Both the position numbers and the translations under genes were made by a program. From Pedobacter sp. W3I1 (GTDB lineage Bacteria; Bacteroidota; Bacteroidia; Sphingobacteriales; Sphingobacteriaceae): a stretch of DNA of 64,000 nucleotides. The notes below the pieces were generated by a model. It worked only from the letters and a program-made list of their open reading frames with translations. It did not search any database and had not been told where the DNA came from. Location of the stretch: positions 2,108,001 through 2,172,000 of the forward strand of contig NZ_JAUSXN010000001.1 in NCBI RefSeq assembly GCF_030816015.1, read 5' to 3'. Positions 22,004 to 29,965 of this stretch are shown here, piece by piece; position 1 is the first letter of the stretch, and each line of letters starts with the position of its first letter.

Positions 22004-22011
22004 TAAATTTG
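22004..22011 (+). promoter_or_regulatory. TAnnTTTG -7 box of the tetR promoter
   Basis: TAAATTTG matches the Bacteroidota -7 pattern; 19 bases upstream is TTC (21982-21984), one change from TTG and inside the palindrome. The transcript would start about 45 bases before the ATG at 22061. Confidence 0.5.
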
Positions 22012-22060
22012 CAGAATACAACTACTTTTGATTAGTTTGCCTAATTAAATTAACTGCACA

Positions 22061-22684
22061 ATGGGACGCAAAAGCCTAAAAGAGACAAGACGACTCGAAA
22101 TTATTAAGGTATTTTACCAGGTAGCCAAGAAAGAGGGTTACGAAAATACCTCTATTGCCAAGATTGCTAAGGTGATGGATATTAACCCAAGCCTTATTAT
22201 TCATTATTTTGAAACCAAAGAAGGACTTACTTATGAACTGATCGATCATATACTCGATCGGTATTTATTGATTTATACGATAAAGAACAAAGGGAAAGCA
22301 AAACTAGAAGATTTGCAAGGCACTATTGAAATGCTGTTTTCTAAAAAATGGAACCTGCTTTTTGATGACGGACTGTTTTATACCTTTTATGCTTTGGCAT
22401 TCAGGGAGAAAAAGATCAAGTTGAAATATAAACATATTTTAGATGCCCTTCGCAATGGTCTGGCGCTAATGATTGAACAGTGCAACGAACAGGATATCAC
22501 AAACGTGGAGAACCCTCAGGTTACGGCTGATTTTATTTTCGTACTGGTAGATGGGGCTTATTTTTATCTTTCAATGGAAAGCGATAAGAAAGCTTATTTA
22601 GATCGTTTGGCCTATTACAAACAAAAGGCATATGATGCCCTTTCCATATCACCGCTTAAGACTGCTTCTGCTCCCGCTTGCTAA
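22061..22684 (+). CDS. TetR/AcrR-family transcriptional regulator
   Basis: A 207-residue regulator. The N-terminal helix-turn-helix is clear: IIKVFYQVAKKEGYENTSIAKIAKVMDINPSLIIHYFETKEGLTYEL (residues 14-60), with the rest an all-helical ligand domain. The effector is unknown. It is divergent from susC and the palindrome at 21974-21991 lies between, so self-control and control of the susCD-phosphoesterase operon are both likely. Its 3' end overlaps the convergent small membrane gene by 29 bases. Confidence 0.93.
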   Translation: MGRKSLKETRRLEIIKVFYQVAKKEGYENTSIAKIAKVMDINPSLIIHYFETKEGLTYELIDHILDRYLLIYTIKNKGKAKLEDLQGTIEMLFSKKWNLLFDDGLFYTFYALAFREKKIKLKYKHILDALRNGLALMIEQCNEQDITNVENPQVTADFIFVLVDGAYFYLSMESDKKAYLDRLAYYKQKAYDALSISPLKTASAPAC

Positions 22685-22916
22685 ACTGCCTGCTTAAAGC
22701 ATACAAACCAATAGACATCCAGAGCACATTTGCAGCGGCATTTGGTAGATCGTGGGTGTCTAGCGCGGTTATGGCTAAACACAAACCACCTAATATGTTT
22801 AGGGCCTGAAAAGAGACTGAATCGGCACGGATTAATTTCATGCTTAAAAAAAGATAGCCAAGGGTACAAAATACTACTCCAGACCATCCGATAATTGACA
22901 TCAATAAATTCATCAT
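22656..22916 (-). CDS. Small CBU_0592-like membrane protein
   Basis: An 86-residue protein with three hydrophobic spans: SIIGWSGVVFCTLGYLFL, a SFQALNILGGLCLAITAL segment and a NAAANVLWMSIGLYAL segment. The pattern matches the small 'CBU_0592 family' membrane proteins of unknown function, in which the residues GWxGxxxxxxxYxL and LNxxGGxxL are conserved. The ATG at 22916 (or the next one at 22913) was chosen because the longer in-frame reading to 22988 adds residues unlike the family. It converges on the tetR gene. Confidence 0.75.
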   Translation of the reverse strand: MMNLLMSIIGWSGVVFCTLGYLFLSMKLIRADSVSFQALNILGGLCLAITALDTHDLPNAAANVLWMSIGLYALSRQFSKREQKQS

Positions 22917-23267
22917 GTTGTATTGTTTGCTAGTAAAGCTATAAAATAATGTGATTACATCGATATGAACTAGCGGGCTAAAAATCACTTCTGTTTCTAT
23001 TTTATAACCTGAATAATTGCTAAACTAGATGTGTTTGTTGAGTCACGTATTTTGTATAGCAGGTTAAAGCGAAGATCAAAACATTAAAAAAGACGCTAAA
23101 AAAATAGCCAGGTTTTATAGAAAGATCAGGAAATAATTGCGAAATTTTCTTGGTACTGAAGTGATCAACCTGTTTTGATATTGAACAGGTTATTTTATAT
23201 TAACATTAGCGTTATATATTTGGATATCTATAGGGTTCGTATAGTTTTCAATTTTTGTGTATTGACA

Positions 23268-23459
23268 TCAGCAATCGAATCAATCGGCAACGGTCATTTT
23301 CAAGGTGCATGCCCATGCGGTAAGGGTGATAAATCGGATATGGAAAGAATTCTACGGACAATCGTGATGAAACCCCTGCTGTTCTGGATTCCGTTTAAGC
23401 GCGATAAATGCTATAGATGCATGCGTAAACGATGGGTGCTTGAGAGAAAATCATCCTGA
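23268..23459 (+). pseudogene. Zinc-ribbon-like small ORF in a duplicated segment, copy 1
   Basis: The reading includes ACPCGKGDKSD followed by MERILRTIVMKPLLFW then CYRCMRKRWV; the paired cysteines (CPC and CYRC) separated by a basic, hydrophobic stretch recall short zinc-ribbon proteins. An ATG at 23340 would give a 39-residue product. A diverged copy of the same DNA lies at about 26689-26870. The segment has no clear ribosome site and the upstream part of the frame does not look coding, so I regard it as a relic or a very small gene. The rest of the gap 22989-23635 shows no other gene. Confidence 0.4.
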
Positions 23460-23635
23460 AATCAGGATGCCTGGCATAATAACCCGTTGTTGGAACACTT
23501 AATTTGAAAATTTCAGCCTTATCGGTACTGGAACTTAAAAATTTGATTCCAAAACATTCAGGTCAGATTATCTGTAGTTTATCTCATAGATTTATACCGA
23601 ATGCAAAAAGATGCGTTGCAGGCTAAATCGTTAAT

Positions 23636-24223
23636 ATGGAGATAGAACAGTACCAATTCGGCCAAGATTTTATTGGCTTTGTGAACAATCTTTGTGCATT
23701 GGAAGAAGATGCAGCCGCAATGCTTTCCCAGCACTTAGAATCCCTTCGTTTTAAAAAAGGAGAGGTCATATTGATAGAGGGAAGCACGTGCAAGCACCTA
23801 TATTATATCAACAGCGGACTGGTTAAAATAGGTTTTGAAAGTAAGGACCGTACTTTTATTATGCGTTTCTTTGCCGAAGGTGAGATGTTTACAGTTCTGG
23901 ATAGCTACCTCTCGCAGAAACCATCCACCTATGAAGTTGTGGCTTTGGAGGATACAGTAATTACGCGTATATCACGAACAGAAATGGATAAACTCCGTAC
24001 CCGTTTTCACCGCATGGAAACTTTTTTTGGGAAACTGGTTGCTATGGCTTCGGTTAACATGATGGACAGGATCGGTGAAATATTGGAAGAACAGGCCTCA
24101 GCACGGTACGAAAATTTTTTAAAGGAGAATCCAGGCCTCCTACAGAGGGTGAGCCTCCGCGATCTGGCCAGTTACCTGGGTATTACCCAGGTTTCTTTAA
24201 GCAGGATTAGAGCGGGAATATAA
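23636..24223 (+). CDS. Crp/Fnr-family transcriptional regulator
   Basis: A 195-residue regulator. Residues about 20-120 are a cyclic-nucleotide-binding-like beta-roll (RFKKGEVILIEGSTCKHLYYINSGLVKIG, and MRFFAEGEMFTVLDSYLSQ). The C-terminal helix-turn-helix is RDLASYLGITQVSLSRIR. Fnr-type iron-sulphur cysteines are not present, so it belongs to the general Crp group common in Bacteroidota, whose effector is mostly unknown. It precedes an HXXEE membrane protein on the same strand by 67 bases. Confidence 0.9.
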   Translation: MEIEQYQFGQDFIGFVNNLCALEEDAAAMLSQHLESLRFKKGEVILIEGSTCKHLYYINSGLVKIGFESKDRTFIMRFFAEGEMFTVLDSYLSQKPSTYEVVALEDTVITRISRTEMDKLRTRFHRMETFFGKLVAMASVNMMDRIGEILEEQASARYENFLKENPGLLQRVSLRDLASYLGITQVSLSRIRAGI

Positions 24224-24290
24224 TTTTTTATCATTTGATAAATTTTCACCGTTAGAGATGTACTAGGTTTGGATATAAAATTTAAAGGTT

Positions 24291-24959
24291 ATGAAAACAC
24301 AATTCTCTATACTGCAAAAGTTAAGCCTCGTAATCGCAATTATTTTTACCATTGTTGCACCAATAATGGGATATCTTTCCATTGGATTGCCACCTGTTAT
24401 TATTGTGGGTGGATCTGCAGTGATTGGTTTGGTATGCTGGTGTGCCACTTATCTTAAAAACCCCGTAGAACCAAAAATCATTTTACCGCTTTTTCTGCTC
24501 ACGGTTGCTGGCCTTCAGATCCACATCATAGAAGAATACCTCACGGGTTTTGCTCCCGCAATGAGCAGGCTTTTTGGCATTCCGTGGAGTGAAAAAAGTT
24601 TCTTATTGGTTTTTGCGCTGGTTGGACCAACAATTTACACCCTTACTGCCCTTGGCCTGTACTACAGGATTCCGATTGCAGGTTTTGTTGCCTGGTTTAT
24701 TTTTATCGGTCCAGGATTAGCAGAATTTACACATTTTATTTTTCCGCTGATCAAGCCAGCACTGCACGCTGCAATATTAGATCCACTTACGGCGCCTATC
24801 CAGGGAGTATTGATTACTAATATGCGTAATTATTACCTCGGCGCAACCGGAAAGTATTATTTTCCAGGTATGTGGACAGCGGTATTGCCAATGATACCAG
24901 GAATTTATGCCATTTACCGTTTGTTTAAGTTGAACAGATCCGCAAAGCCTCAGGAGTAG
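24291..24959 (+). CDS. HXXEE-domain membrane protein
   Basis: A 222-residue protein with six or so hydrophobic segments. It carries the HIIEE motif (near residue 79) that names the HXXEE family, and a second polar motif AEFTHFIFPL near 143, within membrane segments. The function of the family is not known; buried His/Glu residues suggest a metal-dependent membrane enzyme. A TAGGTTTG box at 24264-24271 fits a -7 promoter element 20 bases before the ATG, so it may have its own promoter apart from the Crp gene. Confidence 0.75.
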   Translation: MKTQFSILQKLSLVIAIIFTIVAPIMGYLSIGLPPVIIVGGSAVIGLVCWCATYLKNPVEPKIILPLFLLTVAGLQIHIIEEYLTGFAPAMSRLFGIPWSEKSFLLVFALVGPTIYTLTALGLYYRIPIAGFVAWFIFIGPGLAEFTHFIFPLIKPALHAAILDPLTAPIQGVLITNMRNYYLGATGKYYFPGMWTAVLPMIPGIYAIYRLFKLNRSAKPQE

Positions 24960-25049
24960 TCCTATAATATCAAACTGTTAAACTTTTGGTTTACACTTTT
25001 AAATGTAATATAACTGACTACTTTTACGGCGATCAATAGAAACGATCGA

Positions 25050-25100
25050 TGTAGAGCGCTTTTTAGTAGCACGCCGAAGGTTCGATTCCTTCCTCTACAA
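25050..25100 (+). other. Shortened tRNA-like fold (tRNA relic)
   Basis: TGTAGAG (25050-25056) pairs perfectly with CTCTACA (25093-25099), like a 7-bp acceptor stem. Directly inside the 3' half lies a perfect T arm: GAAGG-TTCGATT-CCTTC (25076-25092). Only 19 bases remain between, too few for D and anticodon arms. It looks like a tRNA with an internal deletion, or the 3' end of a tRNA gene left at an integration site. CCA does not follow the stem directly. It is not a working tRNA by any standard model. Confidence 0.45.
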
Positions 25101-25151
25101 CTCCATTAAACCTTTGCAGGTGCTAATAAATTTTAATCGCTGCAAATTCCC

Positions 25152-25161
25152 GGGCTATGTC
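25152..25161. repeat. Target site duplication, left copy
   Basis: GGGCTATGTC, identical to 26592-26601 on the other side of the IS. Ten bases is within the range known for IS4-family elements. Confidence 0.85.
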
Positions 25162-26550
25162 CTATCGTGTGGACACATCTCTGTGGATATCCCAACCCTG
25201 CATTGATGCTTTAAAATACTTGATGCCTATCCAAAGGGTAGTAATTCCTGGGTGCCTGTTACTTTCGTAGCCTTTCCATCCCCCAAGTCTGGCTATTGCC
25301 CATACATACCTCTTTAGGTCTTTTGCCTGATATGGGTTTTTCTGCTTTTGGGTTTTCCCTTCAAGACGGATTATCCGATGATCAAGAAACTCCTGCTCCT
25401 GGGCCGTAAAACAGGAATCTGCTGACAGCTCTATCTCAGGCTCTGCATAGGAGAGTCTCATAAGAAACAGTTTGATCACCACTTCCATGATCAGTATAGA
25501 AAGTTTTTTAACCGAAGAGGCGTATTCAAGTTCCGATGCTTCTATGTTGTATCCCTCTTTCTTAAGTATCTTGAATACTTCCTCTATAGTCCATCGCCAG
25601 CTGTACCATTCTATACAGGCCTTTGCCATTTCGATACTTTCTACAGGAAGGGTAGTCAGCAACCTCCAGCAGATACTGTCCTCTCCTGCGTAGCCAACCT
25701 CTTTTGCCTCTACCATAAACAGGGGTACTGTAGTGGGCAACCCCTTGCTGGTACCCTTTGTGCTTTTTATTTCGATATCTCTATACCTGACCTCTATTTT
25801 AGCAGTCCGCTTTTTCCGTTTCCCCTTGGCGGCTACAGGAAGTTCGTAGTATCCTGCTGACTCATAGGCGGAAAGGCAATCGAAAAGCTTGGTCTTATCG
25901 CCCAGCGTTCTGTTGGATCTTGCCCGGACCAATAGATCGGTGTGCCCATCTGGAATGAGCGCAAACTGTTCATATATATCGCCCTCTCTGTCCTGAACGA
26001 TCAGCATACCCTTTACAACATCGCTTAATGCAGATTTGGTATTGTTCGAAGCCTCGATCCATTTATAGGATTCTTTCTCTTCTATAGGCAGCGATTGGTA
26101 CTGACGCTCAAATTTTGAGCTAAACTCCAGCGGTCGGTTCCATATCTTAATGTCAGAGTAACCATAGGGAATGCAGTTCTCTGCATCAACAACCAGGCTT
26201 GGATGTATAAAAAAGCCAAGCCCCTTAACTTTGTTTGCATTGGTGGTGCCTAGGCCACTGGTTTTATTTATCCTATTCCCGTGACTACTAAGGTTAATCT
26301 CGGTAGTGTCCTGAAAGCAGATAACATATCTGCCTGAACATGCTGCTTTACAGTTCCCAATAAGGTTGGACAAGAGTTCATCCTCGCTTATCCGTTCATT
26401 CAGGAGAAAACGGTAGAAGCCTTTTGCGGATGCATCATCATCTGTAAGTTGCCGTATCGAATGAACACTCCGGCTAAAAAGGTCATTTAAAATCTTATTC
26501 CCTCTTAAAAGTAAACGGTGATCCCCTAAATCTGTAAATTCTCGATGCAT
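25162..26550 (-). CDS. IS4-family transposase (DDE)
   Basis: A 462-residue transposase. The N-terminal Tn5-like DNA-binding part has LGDHRLLLRGNKILNDL and DDASAKGFYRFLLNE. The catalytic aspartates fit CFQDTTEINLSSHG (first) and IVQDREGDIYEQF (second). The C-terminal YREK signature Y-x2-R-x3-E-x6-K is complete in YSWRWTIEEVFKILK. The start ATG at 26550 was chosen because the open frame runs out through the right inverted repeat into host DNA; no longer start lies inside the element. The stop codon TAG is formed by the outermost three bases of the left inverted repeat (25162-25164), so coding sequence reaches the very end of the IS. Confidence 0.93.
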   Translation of the reverse strand: MHREFTDLGDHRLLLRGNKILNDLFSRSVHSIRQLTDDDASAKGFYRFLLNERISEDELLSNLIGNCKAACSGRYVICFQDTTEINLSSHGNRINKTSGLGTTNANKVKGLGFFIHPSLVVDAENCIPYGYSDIKIWNRPLEFSSKFERQYQSLPIEEKESYKWIEASNNTKSALSDVVKGMLIVQDREGDIYEQFALIPDGHTDLLVRARSNRTLGDKTKLFDCLSAYESAGYYELPVAAKGKRKKRTAKIEVRYRDIEIKSTKGTSKGLPTTVPLFMVEAKEVGYAGEDSICWRLLTTLPVESIEMAKACIEWYSWRWTIEEVFKILKKEGYNIEASELEYASSVKKLSILIMEVVIKLFLMRLSYAEPEIELSADSCFTAQEQEFLDHRIIRLEGKTQKQKNPYQAKDLKRYVWAIARLGGWKGYESNRHPGITTLWIGIKYFKASMQGWDIHRDVSTR

Positions 26551-26591
26551 ATCAAGCGCAAAGTAAATAAAAAGATGTGTCCACACGATAG
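25162..26591 (-). mobile_element. Complete IS4-family insertion sequence, 1430 bp
   Basis: The ends are perfect 19-bp inverted repeats: CTATCGTGTGGACACATCT at 25162-25180 and its reverse complement at 26573-26591. A direct 10-bp target copy, GGGCTATGTC, flanks the element at 25152-25161 and 26592-26601. One transposase gene fills almost the whole element. Intact ends, intact target copies and an intact gene indicate a recent, probably active insertion. Confidence 0.93.
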
Positions 26592-26601
26592 GGGCTATGT
26601 C
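26592..26601. repeat. Target site duplication, right copy
   Basis: GGGCTATGTC, identical to 25152-25161. Removing the element and one copy restores an open minus-strand reading frame (see the hydrolase fragment). Confidence 0.85.
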
Positions 26602-26712
26602 GGGATCGGTAGAACAGAAACTGCTTGTCAGAAATTCCCCGAGTTCCGGTCTGTCGGCATTCTCCATGATCGCTGAGACCAAAGCACCAGCGATCGAATC
26701 AACCAGTAACAA
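26602..26712 (-). pseudogene. RsbQ-like alpha/beta-hydrolase fragment, split by the IS
   Basis: Reading the minus strand into the IS gives VDSIAGALVSAIMENADRP, then ELGEFLTSSFCSTDPDIA. With the IS and one target copy removed it continues as REFAAIKIY and stops at 25123-25125. The pattern 'M-N-DRPEL...SFC-TDP-IA--FA' is characteristic of the cap region of RsbQ-type alpha/beta hydrolases (recognised from memory). Neither the nucleophile region nor the catalytic His region is present, so this is a fragment of about 50 residues that was already broken before the IS inserted. Confidence 0.55.
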
Positions 26713-26870
26713 CCATTCTCAAGGTGCATGCCCATGCGGTAAGGGTGATAATCGGATTTGGAAAGAATTCCACGGACATTTTTGATGAAAACCCTGTTAT
26801 TCTGGTTACCTATAAAATGCTATAGGTGCTACCGTTGCATGGCAACAGCTGGGTACTTGGAAGAAAATCA
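26689..26870 (+). pseudogene. Zinc-ribbon-like small ORF in a duplicated segment, copy 2 (frameshifted)
   Basis: DNA from 26689 aligns with 23268-23459: shared words include TCAAGGTGCATGCCCATGCG and GGTAAGGGTGATAA. Compared with copy 1 one A is missing at about 26750 (GATAATCGG against GATAAATCGG), so ACPCGKGD and the following (L)ERIPRTFLMKTLLFWLP...CYRCM are in different frames. It is therefore a relic. The remainder to 27020 has no gene. Confidence 0.5.
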
Positions 26871-27020
26871 CATCAAATCAGCCAATAAAATCTATCATGC
26901 AGCACCAGAATTGCTTTTACTGATTTTTTTCAGTATTTCAAATACATGAATCAGTAGCTGGTTGAAATCGTGTTGTGGGTTAAATGATGATTGTCGATAA
27001 GGGAGTAAGCAAATTGTAAT

Positions 27021-27062
27021 AAAAGAAAAAGGGAACACCAAGTACAATTGCTTGGTTTTCCC
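27021..27062 (-). terminator. Rho-independent terminator after the 27089 gene
   Basis: On the minus strand GGGAAAACCAAG pairs with CTTGGTGTTCCC across an 8-base loop and is followed by TTTTTCTTTT. It ends the minus-strand operon. Confidence 0.8.
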
Positions 27063-27088
27063 CATTTTCTATGCAATAAATATAAATC

Positions 27089-28183
27089 CTATTGAAAATA
27101 TTGAGAAAGATCTGTTAATCTTCCACCTGATACATAAATAGATCTGGTTGGTGTGGTAACTGCAGTTCTGGCATCTGCAATTACAAATAACTTTGATTTT
27201 CCTGCCTCAAAATTTATCCCGTTTTCAGCAAAGGCTGCAGTGATTCTACCCTCATTAGGCTTTAGCGTATAACCATTAAGCACTAAAGGGGTACCAGAAG
27301 TATAAGGCTCGGTATTGGTTCCTTTTTCAACTATATCAAAACTGTAAATATAATTTGTACCTGGTAAAGGAGGTAGTTCTATCGAATTAAAAGACCCATT
27401 TTTAGGTAAGGTAAACCTAAGCTCGGGTGTTACTTTTGTTCCGGCAGTTGTATTCGATGCCGTTTTAAGCCTGGTATAGAAAACAAGGTCTACATCAACA
27501 TTTTTAAATTGATTTGGAAATGTAGTTTCAAATTTAGCCGTCAGCATCATGTTAGCAGGATTAACAGGGGGATCAACTTTTACATTATCAACTATTTTAA
27601 TGCCGTCAAAAAAGAAGCCGATATTTTGCTGTGCCGTGGCCGATTCGATTGTCTTGGTTAGGAGAATAGCAGTTTCTCCTTTTTTGCGGACGGTGATTTC
27701 TCTTGTGGTACCTTTATCGATCAGTATGGAAGATAATTTATCTATGGCACCATTACCTGAAGAAAATACAGTCCCATCCAACAGGAATTCGAGTTCGCCA
27801 GATAATGCATAGCCTTTAAGTCTTAATGAAATCGCATTATTATATATTTTGGTCCCATCATAAAACAGGCTAATATTCTGATCGAATGGAGTAGCCATAA
27901 TGGTTCTGGTAAGCAATATTTCGGAAGTGCCCTTTTTTCTGATCTTTAAAACGGCATTCTGATCTTTTACGGCAAGCAAGGTTTTAAAATTGATACCACC
28001 AGCAAGTGGGGTAGCAATGATACTGTCTTTATATAGGTATTCCAGTTCAACGTTCGTTGTGCCGGTAATGTTTAGCTGAATAATTCTAGCTGGTTCTGGT
28101 TGAAGAAGTTCTGCTTTTCGGCAAGATAAACTTAAGGCTACAACAGCAGAAAGGAAGAAAAGGGTAAAAATTTTTAGTTTCAT
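27089..28183 (-). CDS. Secreted lipoprotein with two internal repeats, function unknown
   Basis: A 364-residue protein with a lipoprotein signal (LSLSCRKA, Cys near residue 21). Two related units are visible: LKIRKKGTSEILLTRTI ... QNISLFYDGTKI near residues 90-125 and ITVRKKGETAILLTKTI ... QNIGFFFDGIKI near 170-205, each probably a small beta-sandwich. The C-terminal part (EGRITAAFAENGINFEAGKSKLFV) may be another such fold. I do not recognise a named family. The ATG at 28183 directly precedes the signal peptide; an in-frame extension to 28246 would run into the hairpin upstream. It follows the beta-helix lipoprotein gene and likely shares its operon. Confidence 0.75.
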   Translation of the reverse strand: MKLKIFTLFFLSAVVALSLSCRKAELLQPEPARIIQLNITGTTNVELEYLYKDSIIATPLAGGINFKTLLAVKDQNAVLKIRKKGTSEILLTRTIMATPFDQNISLFYDGTKIYNNAISLRLKGYALSGELEFLLDGTVFSSGNGAIDKLSSILIDKGTTREITVRKKGETAILLTKTIESATAQQNIGFFFDGIKIVDNVKVDPPVNPANMMLTAKFETTFPNQFKNVDVDLVFYTRLKTASNTTAGTKVTPELRFTLPKNGSFNSIELPPLPGTNYIYSFDIVEKGTNTEPYTSGTPLVLNGYTLKPNEGRITAAFAENGINFEAGKSKLFVIADARTAVTTPTRSIYVSGGRLTDLSQYFQ

Positions 28184-28230
28184 ATAAGGGGTCATTACAT
28201 TTAAAAACAGCTGTCTGTTTTTGTAATAAA

Positions 28231-28260
28231 GGTGGCCGTACCCCAAAGGGTACGGCCACC
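28231..28260. terminator. Strong symmetrical hairpin between lipoprotein genes
   Basis: GGTGGCCGTACCC (28231-28243) and GGGTACGGCCACC (28248-28260) are perfect 13-bp arms with a 4-base loop, with short A/T runs on both sides. It can act as a terminator or as a stabilising 3' end for the beta-helix transcript, which would lower expression of the downstream lipoprotein. Confidence 0.8.
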
Positions 28261-28281
28261 TTTAATTAAGAGAGAAAAAAA

Positions 28282-29583
28282 TTAGAATACAAGCTTTGAC
28301 CATGTAGCAGCCCAAACTGGAAGTGTAACTGTAGATGGAGAACCTGGTGTGTTGTACCAAGGTTGGCTTACACCAAAATAACTTGCGTTGGTTGGGTTAA
28401 CCACTAATGAGTTACCACCATTATCAACATAAGTGCCAGATGCTGTAGTAATAGCGTTGTTGAAACCATGAACAGATGTAGTACTGATGCTTGAAACACC
28501 GGCTGGAGCATCTGCATCAAATGCAATACCTGTGTTGTAACCAGAAACAATTACATCGATCAGATCAACTTCCGAACCTCTACGCTCGCGGATACCGTTG
28601 CGGTAACCTAAACCTGCGATACCGCTCGTATTTTCAGTTCCGAAGATGTTTACATTAATTAAAGTTGGATGTGTTTTAGGCGTTAAGCTAAAGGTTGCAT
28701 CTTCAGCAGGCGCATTGTTGTCAGATTCGATACCGTTAGAATCGCTGTTACCACCACTTGTACTGTGCGTAGAATTTTTATCAGCAATGGCTACTGCATC
28801 ACTTAATGTACCTGTAAAACCGTTATCAAAATCGAATTGATCATCATCAGATGCTAAAGCAATTAAATTGCTAGGGCTAACTGTACCACCGAAAAATTCG
28901 AATCCATCATCAAGGCCATAAGAAACCTGTACGTGATCAATAGTAGTACCGTTACCCACACCACCTAAAGTTAAACCATTAACTTCGATGTTTGTAGCCA
29001 ACTGAAAACCTGCATACTCGATGCGTACATACTGTAAAGTACCGCGGTTATCGGCATCGTTCGTTCCACCGTAATGGAACTGAGGCTGGTCAGCTAAACC
29101 TTCAATCAGTTTATCGCCAACGTTAATCGTTGCATTACCTAAAACAATTAAACCACCTAAATCGCCTGGTTTACCTGTTGTATTTGCATCGCCGTCTAAA
29201 AGGTAACGGCTCGTAAATACAATCGGATCAGCAGCTGTACCAACAGCATTGATGTTGCCATCTTTTGCGATTACCAATACACCATTTTGTACACCGGGTG
29301 TATTTACCGATGCTTTGATATAAGTACCTGCCTGGATAGTTAATGTTGCCCCGTTTCTAACCGTTACTACACCACTGATTTCGTAAACATTTCCTGGGGT
29401 CCAGGTAACAGAGCTGGTAATGTCTCCACTAACAGCTACTACTGGCAATGATGACTGTGAATAGTCTGCTGCCGAAGTGCTGCGGTTACCAAATGAATCA
29501 GAACCACCTTCATTTTTTTTACAAGCTGTAAAAGAAACGGCAACAATTGATAAAAGACCGATTAAATTTTTGAAATTTTTCAT
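28282..29583 (-). CDS. Secreted beta-helix lipoprotein
   Basis: A 433-residue protein with lipobox SFTAC (Cys near residue 21). The body is a right-handed beta-helix: VVTVRNGATLTIQAGTYIKA near residue 75, GVLVIAKDGNINAVGTAADPIVFTS near 105, DLGGLIVLG near 145, LQYVRIEYAGFQ near 185, then DHVQVSYGLDDGFEFFGG and LIALASDDDQFDFDNGF, rich in Asp and Gly and possibly calcium-binding. It is the counterpart of the lipoprotein at 428-1687, which also follows a TonB receptor. It lies 382 bases downstream of the receptor gene at 29966 and is likely the co-regulated surface partner. Catalytic function is not evident. Confidence 0.78.
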   Translation of the reverse strand: MKNFKNLIGLLSIVAVSFTACKKNEGGSDSFGNRSTSAADYSQSSLPVVAVSGDITSSVTWTPGNVYEISGVVTVRNGATLTIQAGTYIKASVNTPGVQNGVLVIAKDGNINAVGTAADPIVFTSRYLLDGDANTTGKPGDLGGLIVLGNATINVGDKLIEGLADQPQFHYGGTNDADNRGTLQYVRIEYAGFQLATNIEVNGLTLGGVGNGTTIDHVQVSYGLDDGFEFFGGTVSPSNLIALASDDDQFDFDNGFTGTLSDAVAIADKNSTHSTSGGNSDSNGIESDNNAPAEDATFSLTPKTHPTLINVNIFGTENTSGIAGLGYRNGIRERRGSEVDLIDVIVSGYNTGIAFDADAPAGVSSISTTSVHGFNNAITTASGTYVDNGGNSLVVNPTNASYFGVSQPWYNTPGSPSTVTLPVWAATWSKLVF

Positions 29584-29965
29584 TTTCGTTTTTGTTTTTC
29601 ATGGGATCTTATAGGTATGATCCATGTTTTTTAGGTTGATTTTTTTGGACATTTAGATATGAGGCCAGGTCATCCATTATTTTGTGGAAATAAAAGGCTA
29701 TTTATATCTAAATGAGATGATTTTTTATATCTTAGTGTTTCTTCTCGATTTCACTAAGTGACCTGTTAGCTACCCTTGGTTTTTAACAGTAAGTTTTTAA
29801 AATATTCGGGTTTATCCTGATACGCCGTTCCACTAGAAATGATCGGTTTAAAACGGAGGGTTCTGGTACAACCTTTCGTTTTTTTTATGGCTATGCAGGA
29901 AATTATTGTTCCTCCTTTCTTATTAAATGATGTGAACTTTATTTATACTGTTTTTCATAGTAGCT
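29584..29965. other. Intergenic gap between TonB receptor and beta-helix genes
   Basis: 382 bases with no gene. The stretch 29640-29780 has alternating AT-rich and mixed sequence and may hold a leader or promoter for the beta-helix gene. I see no clear hairpin terminator or exact TAnnTTTG box. Confidence 0.4.

Noticed and set aside
23175..23339. Upstream extension of the zinc-ribbon-like small ORF from a TTG at 23175
   Set aside because: The first part of the frame has no similarity to the second repeat copy and low-complexity, non-coding character.
25050..25100. Functional tRNA gene
   Set aside because: There is no space for D and anticodon arms and no CCA directly after the acceptor stem.
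26551..26712. Longer IS transposase starting at the TTG at 26712
   Set aside because: That extension passes out through the right inverted repeat (26573-26591) into host DNA, so those residues belong to the interrupted host sequence.
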